This document shows positions 26,287 to 35,386 of a stretch of 64,000 bases of DNA, piece by piece (the stretch's first letter is position 1; each line of letters starts with the position of its first letter). The notes under the pieces were generated by a model. The model saw nothing but the letters and a program-made list of their open reading frames with translations, was not told the DNA's origin and searched no databases. The stretch is taken from NCBI GenBank assembly GCA_028281925.1, contig JANQIX010000010.1, positions 55,965 through 119,964 of the forward strand. Direction: 5' to 3'. This DNA comes from Alphaproteobacteria bacterium (GTDB lineage Bacteria; Pseudomonadota; Alphaproteobacteria; DSM-16000; Inquilinaceae). Position numbers and translations under genes: made by a program.

Positions 26287-27534
26287 CTAGAAGGAGAGCA
26301 GCACACCGCCGGTTACGAAGATACCCGCGTTGTCGTCCACGCCGCGGTTGCCGCGGACCACACCGCCCGTCGCAAAGATTGGGGCTATTGTACCACCATT
26401 GCGCACGGTGTCGTCCTCGGCCGTGAATTCCGACGCACCCACAGATCCGACCAGCGTTATCCCCGGTGCCAAAGAATAGCGCACGCCGCTGGACACCGAC
26501 TGGTGGAAGTTATTATCGGGGATATTCAGCACACCCTTTTCGACCCCCTGGTAGTACTGGATGCCGAATGTCCAAGGCCCCGTTTCATAGGCGATGCCGA
26601 CTTCCCAGCCGTTCCCCTCCGTCGACGAAACGCCAGCTATTGTCGAAGATGCAGCGTTGACGGTACGCAGCCGTCCCTCTTCGACTTTGGCGTAGGAACC
26701 ACCGATTGTGAATCCCGCCCAGGTGATGCTTGCCCCGGTGCTCCAGGCCCAAAAATCCTCCCCGACACTGCGGGTTATGCCCGTTGACGGACCGTAAGCG
26801 TCCACAAAATCACCCTGCCCGTTGGGCCCCTCCGCCCAGAAAAGGCTGCCGGAGACAGCCAGATCTACCGGCCCGAGAGTGTCGACATAATTGAGCGCTG
26901 CCGAAACACCCTGATTGTAGCGGCCGACGGCATCATCGACGACCAGTGCATTTGTATCGCCACCGGTGGGATCCACGTCGGGCAGGTAAGAGATGCCGAA
27001 CTGGAAGCCTTGATAGCGTGGCGTGTAATAGGTCAGTTTCTGGCCGTCGTTATCCCCGGCCGGTTCTATGGCCGTCGAACCGAACGGCGACCTGAACATC
27101 CCGGAACTGGTAGGGTTGGCGACATGCTGCGTTTGCGATCCCGTATTGATCGGCAGCCCGGTTTCGGGGCCGAAGATCTGCATCTGATATCCGGCGGAAT
27201 TCTCAGAGCCAAGCTGGAGCCGCCCCAGTTCGGCGCTCTGGACGAACAGATAGCTCTCGTCGATTGTGTCACCGGTTGAGTTTGCTTCAAGCTCTACCCG
27301 AAATCCGAAAGTGACACCGTTATCCAGCGTATTCTGGCCGCTGAAAATGATCTCCGAATCGCTCCATTGATCGAAGGATTGGAGGCGCAGATCGGTGTTG
27401 TTATGCCCATAGCCAAACCATTGGCGATGAAAGCCGCCAACGCTGACGTCCCACTGGGCCTCGGCAGATCCGGCCCCCGCAAGACCCGTAAGCGCCGTGC
27501 ATGCAAGAAGGCGTCGTCGCATCGCTGGCTCCAT
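26287..27534 (-). CDS. Outer-membrane porin, copy 1
   Basis: 415 residues with a signal peptide ending near GAGSAEA (cleavage before QWDVSVGGF), then a beta-strand-rich body with alternating hydrophobic residues, for example KLTYYTPRYQGFQFGISYLP and FTIGGSYAKVEEGRL, and the terminal LLSF phenylalanine recognised for outer-membrane insertion. This fits the trimeric general porin family of alphaproteobacteria. ATG 27534 follows GAGG by nine bases; ATG 27522 is an alternative. It is a close paralogue of the gene at 29918 and begins the first module with ST2 and ST1. Confidence 0.88.
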   Translation of the reverse strand: MEPAMRRRLLACTALTGLAGAGSAEAQWDVSVGGFHRQWFGYGHNNTDLRLQSFDQWSDSEIIFSGQNTLDNGVTFGFRVELEANSTGDTIDESYLFVQSAELGRLQLGSENSAGYQMQIFGPETGLPINTGSQTQHVANPTSSGMFRSPFGSTAIEPAGDNDGQKLTYYTPRYQGFQFGISYLPDVDPTGGDTNALVVDDAVGRYNQGVSAALNYVDTLGPVDLAVSGSLFWAEGPNGQGDFVDAYGPSTGITRSVGEDFWAWSTGASITWAGFTIGGSYAKVEEGRLRTVNAASSTIAGVSSTEGNGWEVGIAYETGPWTFGIQYYQGVEKGVLNIPDNNFHQSVSSGVRYSLAPGITLVGSVGASEFTAEDDTVRNGGTIAPIFATGGVVRGNRGVDDNAGIFVTGGVLLSF

Positions 27535-27753
27535 ACCGACGATCCTCAGTTTCGCGACAACGACCGGCAGCCCGGAGACCGGTCAAGCCGCGTGGCCCCA
27601 GCAGAGTCGGCCCGCATCCCCTGGCCGCGGTACAGTCGAACGGGCGACTCCCGTTCATCTTCAGATAACTGTATTCGGGCTATGGTTACCTACCGATAAA
27701 CACGTCGTGCAACGCAAAGAGGTTCCCCGCGGACTCCGCCAGCGCGTGCCCGG
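27535..27753. other. Gap between porin 1 and ST3
   Basis: About 220 bases. On the minus strand this is upstream of porin 1 and probably holds its promoter, because the segment around 27655-27720 is AT-richer than its neighbours. I could not define -35 and -10 elements. No T-tract terminator is visible after ST3. Confidence 0.4.
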
Positions 27754-28602
27754 TCAGAATACCGGCTGCCCGTCGTCGTCCAGATAGCCGAAACGTTGCA
27801 TCACTTGGCCGTGGCGCGCAACGATGCGGTCGGCGAGATCCGCTGACAGTTCCTCACGCCAAGATCCGATGCGTCCCTTCCGGAAGAACCGCGTCGACGT
27901 GTTCAGCTGTTCGCGGAAGCCGACCTCGGCTTCCTGGCCGGAAAGCACATCAAATGAGCTGAACGTAATGGCTCTTTCGAGATGCGGCTGCTGAACCGGC
28001 ATGCCGAGGAAGCGGCAGATCGAGCCGAATGCGCGCACCGGTTCGAGAACCATGTCTTCATAGCGTGTGACGTGAACCCGCAGGGCCTTTGTCGTGGTCC
28101 ACGCCTCGACATGCTTCGACCAGGTTCCGAGGAACTGGAAGGCGTGTTGCTCATCCGTCGGCGTCCGGGCCCCCGCATCCTCAAGAAAATCGACGGCCTT
28201 CGCCAGAGCCCAGCTGCTGTGATGCGCGTAGGATACGGCGACGTCGAGAGGGTTGCGCACGAAGTAGATCGCCGCATGACTGCACTCCGGCGTGATGGTC
28301 GGCACACCGTCCAGCACTGCGAAGGTCGAATGCGTCTTCAGAAATTGTGGTCCGGGATGGCTCTCGCAGACCAGTTTATGAGCGGCGGGCCGAAGTCGGT
28401 TGATTTCCTTATCAGACAATGTGCTCGGCATCTTGCCGGAGCTGTCTTGAATAAAGACGAGGTCATTCTCCGCCGCAATATAGCGCGAGATATCGTTGAT
28501 GTTGATCGGCCGCTCGCCATTGACGATCAGGTTCGCCAGAAAGATGCGCGCCCAGGTGTTGCCCGATTTCGGATATGACGCCAGCCAGACGATTCCACCC
28601 AA
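27754..28602 (-). CDS. Sulfotransferase domain protein ST3
   Basis: 282 residues when started at TTG 28602, ten bases after GGAAGGA and with the same TTG-GGT-GG context as ST1. The frame stays open further upstream, but that extension is low-complexity and runs into the neighbouring gene. Motifs: VWLASYPKSGNTWAR, IYFVRNPLDVAVSYAHH, FFRKGRIGSWREEL. With ST4 it shares FLANLIV, STFAVLDG/STLAVLDG, a LEDxxARxPT segment, FQFLGTW and the DGQPVF-like end, so ST3 and ST4 form a second pair. The acceptor is unknown. Confidence 0.85.
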   Translation of the reverse strand: MGGIVWLASYPKSGNTWARIFLANLIVNGERPININDISRYIAAENDLVFIQDSSGKMPSTLSDKEINRLRPAAHKLVCESHPGPQFLKTHSTFAVLDGVPTITPECSHAAIYFVRNPLDVAVSYAHHSSWALAKAVDFLEDAGARTPTDEQHAFQFLGTWSKHVEAWTTTKALRVHVTRYEDMVLEPVRAFGSICRFLGMPVQQPHLERAITFSSFDVLSGQEAEVGFREQLNTSTRFFRKGRIGSWREELSADLADRIVARHGQVMQRFGYLDDDGQPVF

Positions 28603-28727
28603 AACGCCTGATCCTTCCCGTTCCCGCCGCAGACACCGTCGCATCAATGCGGTGCCGCAGCGTCCGATAGCACGGGTGTTCATATCGTGGTTGGCCGACG
28701 GGCGCCACACCGGCGGAGGCCCGGCCG

Positions 28728-28739
28728 CCCCCCCCCCCC
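28728..28739. repeat. Homopolymer of 12 C (12 G on the minus strand)
   Basis: A run of twelve C lies between ST4 and ST3, about 125 bases ahead of the ST3 start in its direction of transcription. Runs of this length slip during replication and are used for phase variation in other bacteria. It is outside any accepted coding region, so an effect would be on leader length or promoter spacing. A sequencing error in the count is also possible. Confidence 0.6.
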
Positions 28740-28798
28740 GAGATGACCGGAAGCGCATCCTGGCGGGTTCGAGTAGATGTTCCGACCCCGCCGATGGC

Positions 28799-29650
28799 CT
28801 AGAAGACCGGCTGACCCCGTTCGTCGAGATAGCCGCATTGGCGCATGACGGCGCCATGGCTGGCAACGATGCGTGCGGCCAGATGCGGCGGGATCTCCTC
28901 TCGCCAGGATCCGACACGCCCTTTGCGAAAGAACGCGGATTCCGAGTTCATGCGCTCGACGAATCCCGTCCTGGCCTCCTGTTCGGAAAGGACATCGAAG
29001 CCGCTGAAGCGGATCGCCTTCTCCAGGCGTTCTGCATCTGCCGGAATCCCAGCGAAGGCGCACAGCGACGCGAAACTTCCCATCGGATCGCGCGCGAGGT
29101 CCTCATAGCGGATCAACAACTTCCTGAGTCCCTGCGCGCCAGCCCAGGTGCCGACATGTTGAGACCAGGTTCCGAGGAACTGAAACACCCCGTACCGGCT
29201 GGTGGGAATGCGGGCGCTCGGATCCTCGAGAAGGTCGACGATCGTGGCCAATGGACTGCCCGTGTGATGCGCGTAGGACACGGCAACGTCGAGCGGATTG
29301 CGGACGATATAGACAGCGCCCCAGGTGTAGTCCCGCGTGATGGTGGAAATGCCGTCGAGGACGGCGAGCGTGGAATGCGTCTTCACGAAGTGGACGTCGG
29401 GATGCCGTTCGGAAAGGACCCTGTGCACTGTGGGGCGCAGGCGATTGATATCCTTGTCCGTGAGCTCCGCCAACGGCCGGCGCGCGGAGTTCTCATAGAA
29501 GAAATGGGCGTATTCCGGCCCGATATAGTCAGAGAGATCGTTGACGTCTACAGGCTCGCGTCTGTCGACGATCAGATTGGCAAGGAAGGTGCGGACCCAG
29601 GTGTTTCCGGACTTGGGGTAGGACGCGAGCCATAAGAGGTTCTGGGTCAA
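28799..29650 (-). CDS. Sulfotransferase domain protein ST4
   Basis: 283 residues, started at TTG 29650, five bases after a strong GGGAGG site. Motifs: LLWLASYPKSGNTWVRTF, VYIVRNPLDVAVSYAHH near residue 115 and FFRKGRVGSWREEI. All three cofactor regions are intact. It is first of the two sulfotransferases in the second module, about 270 bases downstream of porin 2 and separated from it by a terminator, so it probably has its own promoter or depends on readthrough. Confidence 0.87.
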   Translation of the reverse strand: MTQNLLWLASYPKSGNTWVRTFLANLIVDRREPVDVNDLSDYIGPEYAHFFYENSARRPLAELTDKDINRLRPTVHRVLSERHPDVHFVKTHSTLAVLDGISTITRDYTWGAVYIVRNPLDVAVSYAHHTGSPLATIVDLLEDPSARIPTSRYGVFQFLGTWSQHVGTWAGAQGLRKLLIRYEDLARDPMGSFASLCAFAGIPADAERLEKAIRFSGFDVLSEQEARTGFVERMNSESAFFRKGRVGSWREEIPPHLAARIVASHGAVMRQCGYLDERGQPVF

Positions 29651-29860
29651 GTCAGCCTCCCTCCGCTGGGCTGTTCCAGCCAGCCTTCCCGGTCTACACG
29701 GGCGAGGGTCTCTGTTCTACCCATTCGACGGTCACACACGTCACCGGCTGCCGCCGCTTCGCAAGTCCAGGGGCGCGCCGTGAAAAGTCCTATGGAGGTC
29801 AATGGAAACCCGCTCTTGGGCAGTCCGCTCTGGCCAGCGGAAGGCGGGAATGGGCGCCAA

Positions 29861-29887
29861 AGAAAAGGGGGCGCCTGAAGCGCCCCC
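29861..29887 (-). terminator. Rho-independent terminator of porin 2
   Basis: On the minus strand GGGGGCGC and GCGCCCCC form an 8-bp stem with a five-base loop (29867-29887), followed directly by TTTTCTTT. It begins about 30 bases after the porin stop. This is the clearest intrinsic terminator in the window. Confidence 0.85.
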
Positions 29888-29917
29888 GCTGAAGTTGTTG
29901 GACAGCCCGTTATTCGA

Positions 29918-31162
29918 TTAGAACGACAGTGCCACGCCGCCGGTGACGAAGATGCCGGCATTGTCGTCGACGCCGCGGTTGCCGCGAACGACACCACCCG
30001 TCGCAAAGATCGGGGCCGTGGCACCGCCGCCACGCACTGTGTCGTCCTCAGCCGCGAACTCCGACGCTCCGATAGCGCCGATCAGGCTCACGCCCGGCGC
30101 CAGATCGTAGCGGACGTTGCCAACCACCGACTGGTGGAACCGGTTGTCAGGTGCGTTCAGCACGCCCTTTTCGACACCCTGGTAGTAGTTGATGCTGAAG
30201 CCCCAGGGCCCCTGCTCGTAAGCGATGCCGACATCCCAGCCATCACCTTCCGTCGACGACACGCCGGCGACGGTTGACGCTGCACCGTTAACGACGGTCA
30301 GGCGGCCTTCTTCGACCTTGGCGTACGAACCGCCGATGGTGAAACCGGCCCAAGAGACTTCACCGCCCACTGACCAGGCCCAGAAGTCCTCAGTCACGCT
30401 GCGGGTGATGCCCGTCGACGGACCGTAGGCGTCCACGAAATCGCCCTGGCCGTTCGGACCTTCCGCCCAGAAGAGGCCGCCGGACACGCCGACATCGACC
30501 GGACCGAAGCTGTCGACGAAGTTCGCACCGAGCGAGACGCCGTGGTTGTAGACGCCGATCGTATCGTCGGTCTTCAGGCCATTGACGTCACCGCCCGTCG
30601 GATCGACGTCGGGCAGGTACGACACACCGAACTGGAAGCCTGCCCAGCGCGGTGTGAAGTAGGTCAGCTTCTGGCCGTCGTTATCGCCGGCCGGCTCGAT
30701 GGCAGTCGAGCCGAAGGGCGAGCGGAACAGCGCGCCACCCGTGGGGTTCGCAACATGCTGGGTCTGCGAACCGGAGTTGATCGGCAGACCAACGTTCGGC
30801 GACGTGATCGTCATCGCATAACCGGCGGAGTTCTCCGACCCCAGCTGGATGCGACCGAGCTCCGCGCTCTGGATGAACATGAAGCTTTCGTCGATCTGGT
30901 CGCCGCCACCCTGGCTGTTGCCTTCGAGCTGCACCTGGAAGCCGAAGGTAATGCCGTTATCCAGCGTGTTGCGGCCGTTGAAGATGATTTCAGTGTTGGT
31001 CCACTGATCGAACGACTGCAGCCGCTGATCGGTGTTGTTCTGGCCAAAGCCGAACCACTGATTGTGGAAGCCGCCGACACTGACGTCCCACTGCGCGTTC
31101 GCTGCGCCGGCCACCAGGGCCGTCGCCGCCATCGCCGTGGTCCCCAATAGTACTTTGCGCAT
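29918..31162 (-). CDS. Outer-membrane porin, copy 2
   Basis: 414 residues. The signal peptide MRKVLLGTTAMAATALVAGA ends at ANA before QWDVSVGGF. The barrel shares most of its sequence with copy 1, such as SGSQTQHVANPT, FRSPFGSTAIEPAGDNDGQK and GPNGQGDFVDAYGPSTGITR; the protein ends with SF. ATG 31162 follows GGAGA. An own terminator and a long upstream region suggest an independently and perhaps strongly expressed gene. It is the first gene of the second porin-sulfotransferase module. Confidence 0.9.
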   Translation of the reverse strand: MRKVLLGTTAMAATALVAGAANAQWDVSVGGFHNQWFGFGQNNTDQRLQSFDQWTNTEIIFNGRNTLDNGITFGFQVQLEGNSQGGGDQIDESFMFIQSAELGRIQLGSENSAGYAMTITSPNVGLPINSGSQTQHVANPTGGALFRSPFGSTAIEPAGDNDGQKLTYFTPRWAGFQFGVSYLPDVDPTGGDVNGLKTDDTIGVYNHGVSLGANFVDSFGPVDVGVSGGLFWAEGPNGQGDFVDAYGPSTGITRSVTEDFWAWSVGGEVSWAGFTIGGSYAKVEEGRLTVVNGAASTVAGVSSTEGDGWDVGIAYEQGPWGFSINYYQGVEKGVLNAPDNRFHQSVVGNVRYDLAPGVSLIGAIGASEFAAEDDTVRGGGATAPIFATGGVVRGNRGVDDNAGIFVTGGVALSF

Positions 31163-31531
31163 TTTTGGTCTCTCCTGACTCGGACTTGTTTCCTTGGACC
31201 ATTCGCACTCAACTGCCGAGACGGCAAAGGCGGCGAATGACCGCGCGCTCAGACCTGAAACTGCTTAATCCGCTGTTATCCAAGGGTCAACGGCAGTTGC
31301 CGGAAACTTGCGACATTTCCGCAGCATTGTGGCCAGGATGCAACACTCCAGGCGGGCGCCGGCTCCCGGGTGGGCAGAATCCATCGACGGTCCCCCTATA
31401 TCGGCCACGCCCTTGCCGCATTCCGTTGTCCCATTGGATTGCATTGTATTCATCAAGACAGTATAGCCCGTCGGCGTCGTGTCCTCGAGCGACTCACTGA
31501 CACCGAGGGGCGGCGTCCCTGGAATGCGTCG
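31163..31531. other. Region between divergent porin 2 and DUF3576 lipoprotein genes
   Basis: About 370 bases that must contain promoters for both divergent genes. I see no clear operator or -35/-10 pair. There is no convincing open frame with a ribosome-binding site. Confidence 0.4.
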
Positions 31532-32122
31532 ATGCTGAAACGCCTAAACCATCCGACTACGGTCCTTATCACCGGCCACAGGCCACTGCGGCGCGCCCGA
31601 GTCGCGGTAGTGGCTGCAACGGCTTTCGCCGCCAGCATTCTCCTTTCCGCGTGTTCCGGCGGGGAGGAGGATTTTCCGAATCGGCGTCAGGGACCGGCAC
31701 CGGCCACCGGCAGCGTGTTCGGCGGCGACGGGGGGATCACCCTGTTCGGCTCCGGCGACGGCGATGGCGGCGGTGAGGATCCGGCCGGTGGCGGCATCGG
31801 CGTCAACAGCTTCCTCTGGCGCGCGAGCCTGGACACGGTCGCCTTCATGCCCATGGCTTCGGCCGATCCCTTCGGCGGCGTCATCATCACCGATTGGCAT
31901 ACCCCGCCGGAAACGCCGAACGACCGGTTTAAGCTGAACGTCTTCATTCTCGACCGCCAGCTTCGCGCCGACGGCATTCGTGTTGCGGTCTTCCGTCAGT
32001 CCCGGGACGAGAGCGGTGCCTGGCTGGACGCGGCGGTGGAACCGGGCACGGTGACGGCGATCGAAGATGCGATCCTGACGCGCGCCCGCGAGCTTCGCGT
32101 CGCATCTGCGGCGAGTGAATAA
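31532..32122 (+). CDS. DUF3576 domain lipoprotein
   Basis: 196 residues. The lipobox LSAC ends a hydrophobic signal (ASILLSAC, cysteine near 41), so it should be lipid-anchored in the periplasm. A Gly/Asp-rich linker follows, then the DUF3576-like domain: VNSFLWRASLDTVAFMP, DPFGGVIITDWHTPP and RFKLNVFILDRQLRADG. The function of DUF3576 is unknown; it is found next to leuS and lptE in many alphaproteobacteria, which supports a link to outer-membrane assembly. ATG 31532 was chosen because it gives a lipoprotein signal of reasonable length, though the positively charged start is long. Confidence 0.8.
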   Translation: MLKRLNHPTTVLITGHRPLRRARVAVVAATAFAASILLSACSGGEEDFPNRRQGPAPATGSVFGGDGGITLFGSGDGDGGGEDPAGGGIGVNSFLWRASLDTVAFMPMASADPFGGVIITDWHTPPETPNDRFKLNVFILDRQLRADGIRVAVFRQSRDESGAWLDAAVEPGTVTAIEDAILTRARELRVASAASE

Positions 32123-32211
32123 CCGGACCGATTCGGGCACACTGCGGCAACCCTTAAGTCAGCGGCGGCAGGCCGCCGCACCCTGCAGCGATCAGGACCC
32201 GGATCTCGGCG

Positions 32212-34875
32212 ATGGCGCGCTATAACTTCCGCGACAGCGAACCCAAATGGCAGGCCGTGTGGAGCGAGCGCGGCACGTTCACGGCCACGACCGATCCGTC
32301 GCGCCCCAAATTCTACGTCCTGGAGATGTTCCCCTATCCGTCGGGCCGGCTGCATGTCGGCCATGTGCGGAATTACGCCATCGGCGATGTGGTGGCTCGC
32401 TATAAGAGAGCGCGGGGGTTCAACGTCCTGCACCCGATGGGATGGGACGCTTTCGGCCTGCCGGCAGAAAACGCAGCTATCGCCAGCCGGGTGCATCCGG
32501 CCGAATGGACGTTCGAGAACATCCGCGTGATGGGCGAACAGTTGCGCATGATCGGTCTCGCCTACGACTGGGACCGTGAGGTTGCGACCTGCACGCCGGA
32601 CTACTACCGCCACGAACAGAAGATGTTCCTCGACTTCCTCAAGGCGGGCCTCGCCTACCGGAAGGAGTCGACGGTCAACTGGGACCCGGTCGAGCATACC
32701 GTGCTGGCCAACGAGCAGGTGATCGAGGGACGCGGCTGGCGGTCCGGCGCGCTGGTGGAGAAGCGCAAGCTGACCCAGTGGTTCCTGCGCATCACGGAAT
32801 TCGCCGACGAGCTCTTGGACGACATCGCGACCCTGGACCGCTGGCCCGACCGGGTTCGCGTGATGCAGGCGAACTGGATCGGCCGGTCGGTCGGCGCGCG
32901 CATGCGGTTCCGGCTGCAGGGCCGCGATGACCGGCTGGAGGTGTTCACCACGCGGCCCGACACGATCTTCGGCGCCAGCTTTTGCGCCCTCTCCCCCGAC
33001 CACCCATTGTCGGAGGAGGCGGCCGCCACCGATCCACGGCTGGCGGAGTTCATCGCCGAGTGCCGGCGGCTGGGCACCAGCGAAGAGGCGATCGAGACGG
33101 CGGAGAAGCAGGGCTACGACACGGGCTTGCGCGCCGTCCATCCGTTCGACGGCCGTGAACTGCCGATCTATGTGGCCAATTTCGTGCTGATGGAATACGG
33201 GACGGGCGCCATCTTCGGCTGCCCGGCGCACGACCAGCGCGACCTGGACTTTGCCCGCAAATACGGCCTGACGGTCCGGCCCGTGCTGTGGCCGACCACG
33301 GTCCGGCGCCTGGATGACGAGGCCTTCGCCGCCCTGCCGCCGGAGACGCAGGCGCTGTTCGAGACCGGCGCCGGTGTCGCAACGGTCGATGGCGAGGCCC
33401 AGTTTCATGTCGCCGGCACGGCCTTTTCAGCCACCGATGCCGAGACCTACGGCTACGACCTCGGCGATCTGACGGACCGGCCCGCCCTCTCGGTCAGTGA
33501 GGCGAAGGAGATTGCCATCGCCGGGCTGGCGGCGCGCGACTCGGGCGAACCGTCGATCGGGTACCGCCTGCGCGACTGGGGCGTCTCGCGCCAGCGGTAC
33601 TGGGGCTGCCCCATTCCGGTGATCCATTGCGCCGACTGCGGCGTTGTGCCGGTGCCGGAGGCGGATCTGCCCGTGGAGCTGCCGCACGATGTCAACTTCG
33701 ACCGCCCCGGCAATCCGCTGGACCATCATCCGACCTGGAAACACGTTCCGTGCCCAAGCTGCGGCCGGCCAGCTGTGCGGGAGACCGACACCTTCGACAC
33801 CTTCGTGGAGTCGTCCTGGTACTTCCTCCGATACTGTTCGCCGAAAGCAGATACGGCCTTCGACCGCGCCGATGCCGATTATTGGATGCCGGTCGACCAG
33901 TATATCGGGGGCATTGAGCACGCGGTCCTGCACCTGCTCTATTCCCGGTTCTTCATGCGGGCGCTCGGGGCCTGCGGCTATACCGATGTGAAAGAACCCT
34001 TCGCGGCCCTGATGACCCAGGGAATGGTCTGCCACGAAACCTACAGCGATGCCGCCGGCGACTGGCTCTATCCGGAAGAGGTGGAAAGCCGCGGCGGCGG
34101 GGTGGTGCGCATCGCCGACGGTGCGCCCGTCACCGTCGGCCGCACGGAGAAAATGAGCAAGTCGCGCAAGAACGTCGTCGGACTGGAGCGGGTCGTCGAC
34201 ACCTATGGCGCGGATACCGCCCGGCTGCTGCTGTTGTCCGACAGTCCGCCGGAGCGCGATCTGGAATGGACCGATGCGGGCATCGAGGGGGCGTGGCGCT
34301 ATCTCAACCGTGTCTGGCGACTGGTCACCGAGCCGGCGCATCCGCTGCCGCCGCGCGGAACCGCGGCGCCCAAGGCCTTTAGCGAGAGTGCCCTGGCGCT
34401 TAGGCGCAAGACGCACAAGACCATTAAGGCCGTCGGTGAGGATTTCGAGGCATTCCGACTGAACCGCGCCGTCGCCCGCATCCGCGAGCTGACCAATCAG
34501 GCGGCGGAGCTGAAGGGCTCGGATGAGGGCGCGGCCTGGGCGTTGCGCGAGGCGCTGGAGACCACGGTCTTGCTGCTGGGCCCCATCACCCCGCATCTGT
34601 GCGAAGAGATGTGGCAGGCCCTGGATGGGGATTCACTGGTGGCCGATGCGCCATGGCCGGACTGGGATTCGGAACTGACCGTCGATGACACGGTGACCGT
34701 GGCGGTGCAGGTGAACGGCAAGTTGCGGGCCACCATCGAGCTGCCGCGCGACGCCGACAAAGGCACGGCCGAGGATTTGGCGCTGGCCGATGGCGGTGTG
34801 CAGCGGGCGCTTGCCGGAAAGGCGGTCCGGCGCGTCGTCGTCGTGCCGAACCGGATCGTCAATGTCGTGGTCTAG
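32212..34875 (+). CDS. leuS: Leucyl-tRNA synthetase
   Basis: 887 residues, class I synthetase that charges tRNA-Leu. The HIGH signature is HVGH at residues 48-51 in [12 protein letters not shown], the KMSKS loop is [11 protein letters not shown] near 647, and the CP1 editing domain with [11 protein letters not shown] and the conserved Asp in HDQRD lies between them. The zinc-binding-like CADCGVV and CPSCGRP pairs are also present. Length agrees with bacterial LeuRS of about 860-880. The 3' end overlaps lptE by 14 bases. Confidence 0.97.
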   Translation: MARYNFRDSEPKWQAVWSERGTFTATTDPSRPKFYVLEMFPYPSGRLHVGHVRNYAIGDVVARYKRARGFNVLHPMGWDAFGLPAENAAIASRVHPAEWTFENIRVMGEQLRMIGLAYDWDREVATCTPDYYRHEQKMFLDFLKAGLAYRKESTVNWDPVEHTVLANEQVIEGRGWRSGALVEKRKLTQWFLRITEFADELLDDIATLDRWPDRVRVMQANWIGRSVGARMRFRLQGRDDRLEVFTTRPDTIFGASFCALSPDHPLSEEAAATDPRLAEFIAECRRLGTSEEAIETAEKQGYDTGLRAVHPFDGRELPIYVANFVLMEYGTGAIFGCPAHDQRDLDFARKYGLTVRPVLWPTTVRRLDDEAFAALPPETQALFETGAGVATVDGEAQFHVAGTAFSATDAETYGYDLGDLTDRPALSVSEAKEIAIAGLAARDSGEPSIGYRLRDWGVSRQRYWGCPIPVIHCADCGVVPVPEADLPVELPHDVNFDRPGNPLDHHPTWKHVPCPSCGRPAVRETDTFDTFVESSWYFLRYCSPKADTAFDRADADYWMPVDQYIGGIEHAVLHLLYSRFFMRALGACGYTDVKEPFAALMTQGMVCHETYSDAAGDWLYPEEVESRGGGVVRIADGAPVTVGRTEKMSKSRKNVVGLERVVDTYGADTARLLLLSDSPPERDLEWTDAGIEGAWRYLNRVWRLVTEPAHPLPPRGTAAPKAFSESALALRRKTHKTIKAVGEDFEAFRLNRAVARIRELTNQAAELKGSDEGAAWALREALETTVLLLGPITPHLCEEMWQALDGDSLVADAPWPDWDSELTVDDTVTVAVQVNGKLRATIELPRDADKGTAEDLALADGGVQRALAGKAVRRVVVVPNRIVNVVV

Positions 34876-35365
34876 GCGAACACTGCTGGCGCTCAGCCTG
34901 GCCTTGGCCGGCTGTGGTTTTCAGCCGCTCTACGGCTCAACGGCGTCCGGCGGCGCGATGTCGGAAGAGCTTGCCATGGTCGATGTCGGCATCATCGCCG
35001 ATCGTGAAGGCCAGCAGCTTCGCAGCTTCCTGATGGAGCGGCTCAACCCATCCGGAGAGGCGGTGGAGCCGCTCTATCGCCTGGTGGTGGATCTCAGCGA
35101 AGACCGCGCCGCCTTTGCCGTTCAGGACGACGATACGATCACCCGGTTCAACCTGAACGTGACGGCGAACTTCCTCTTGCTGGACAAGGCGACGGACGAC
35201 CTTCTGATGCAACGGCGGTCGACTGCGACTGCGAGCTTCAATGTGCTGGATGACCAGTTTGCGACCCTGGCGAGCGAGCGGGATGCGCGCGTGAATGCGC
35301 TGGAAGCGATCAGTAACGACATCCGCACACAGCTGGCGCTCTATTTCCAGCGCCAGCCGCAGTAG
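34862..35365 (+). CDS. lptE: LPS-assembly lipoprotein LptE
   Basis: 167 residues starting at ATG 34862 inside the end of leuS. The lipobox LAGC (Cys 18) is followed by GFQPLYG, the standard mature start of alphaproteobacterial LptE. The body has [19 protein letters not shown] and [19 protein letters not shown]. LptE plugs and helps assemble the LptD barrel that inserts lipopolysaccharide in the outer membrane. The order leuS-lptE-holA is conserved in alphaproteobacteria. Confidence 0.93.
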   Translation: MSWSRRTLLALSLALAGCGFQPLYGSTASGGAMSEELAMVDVGIIADREGQQLRSFLMERLNPSGEAVEPLYRLVVDLSEDRAAFAVQDDDTITRFNLNVTANFLLLDKATDDLLMQRRSTATASFNVLDDQFATLASERDARVNALEAISNDIRTQLALYFQRQPQ

Positions 35366-35386
35366 GACGCGGCCGGGGAATGCCGC

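Noticed and set aside
28603..28917. N-terminal extension of ST3 through the poly-C tract
   Set aside because: The extension is low-complexity, overlaps ST4 and has no counterpart in the three paralogues; the TTG at 28602 gives the common length.
24361..31162. Sulfotransferase region as a mobile element
   Set aside because: No transposase, integrase, tRNA junction or terminal repeats are visible around it.
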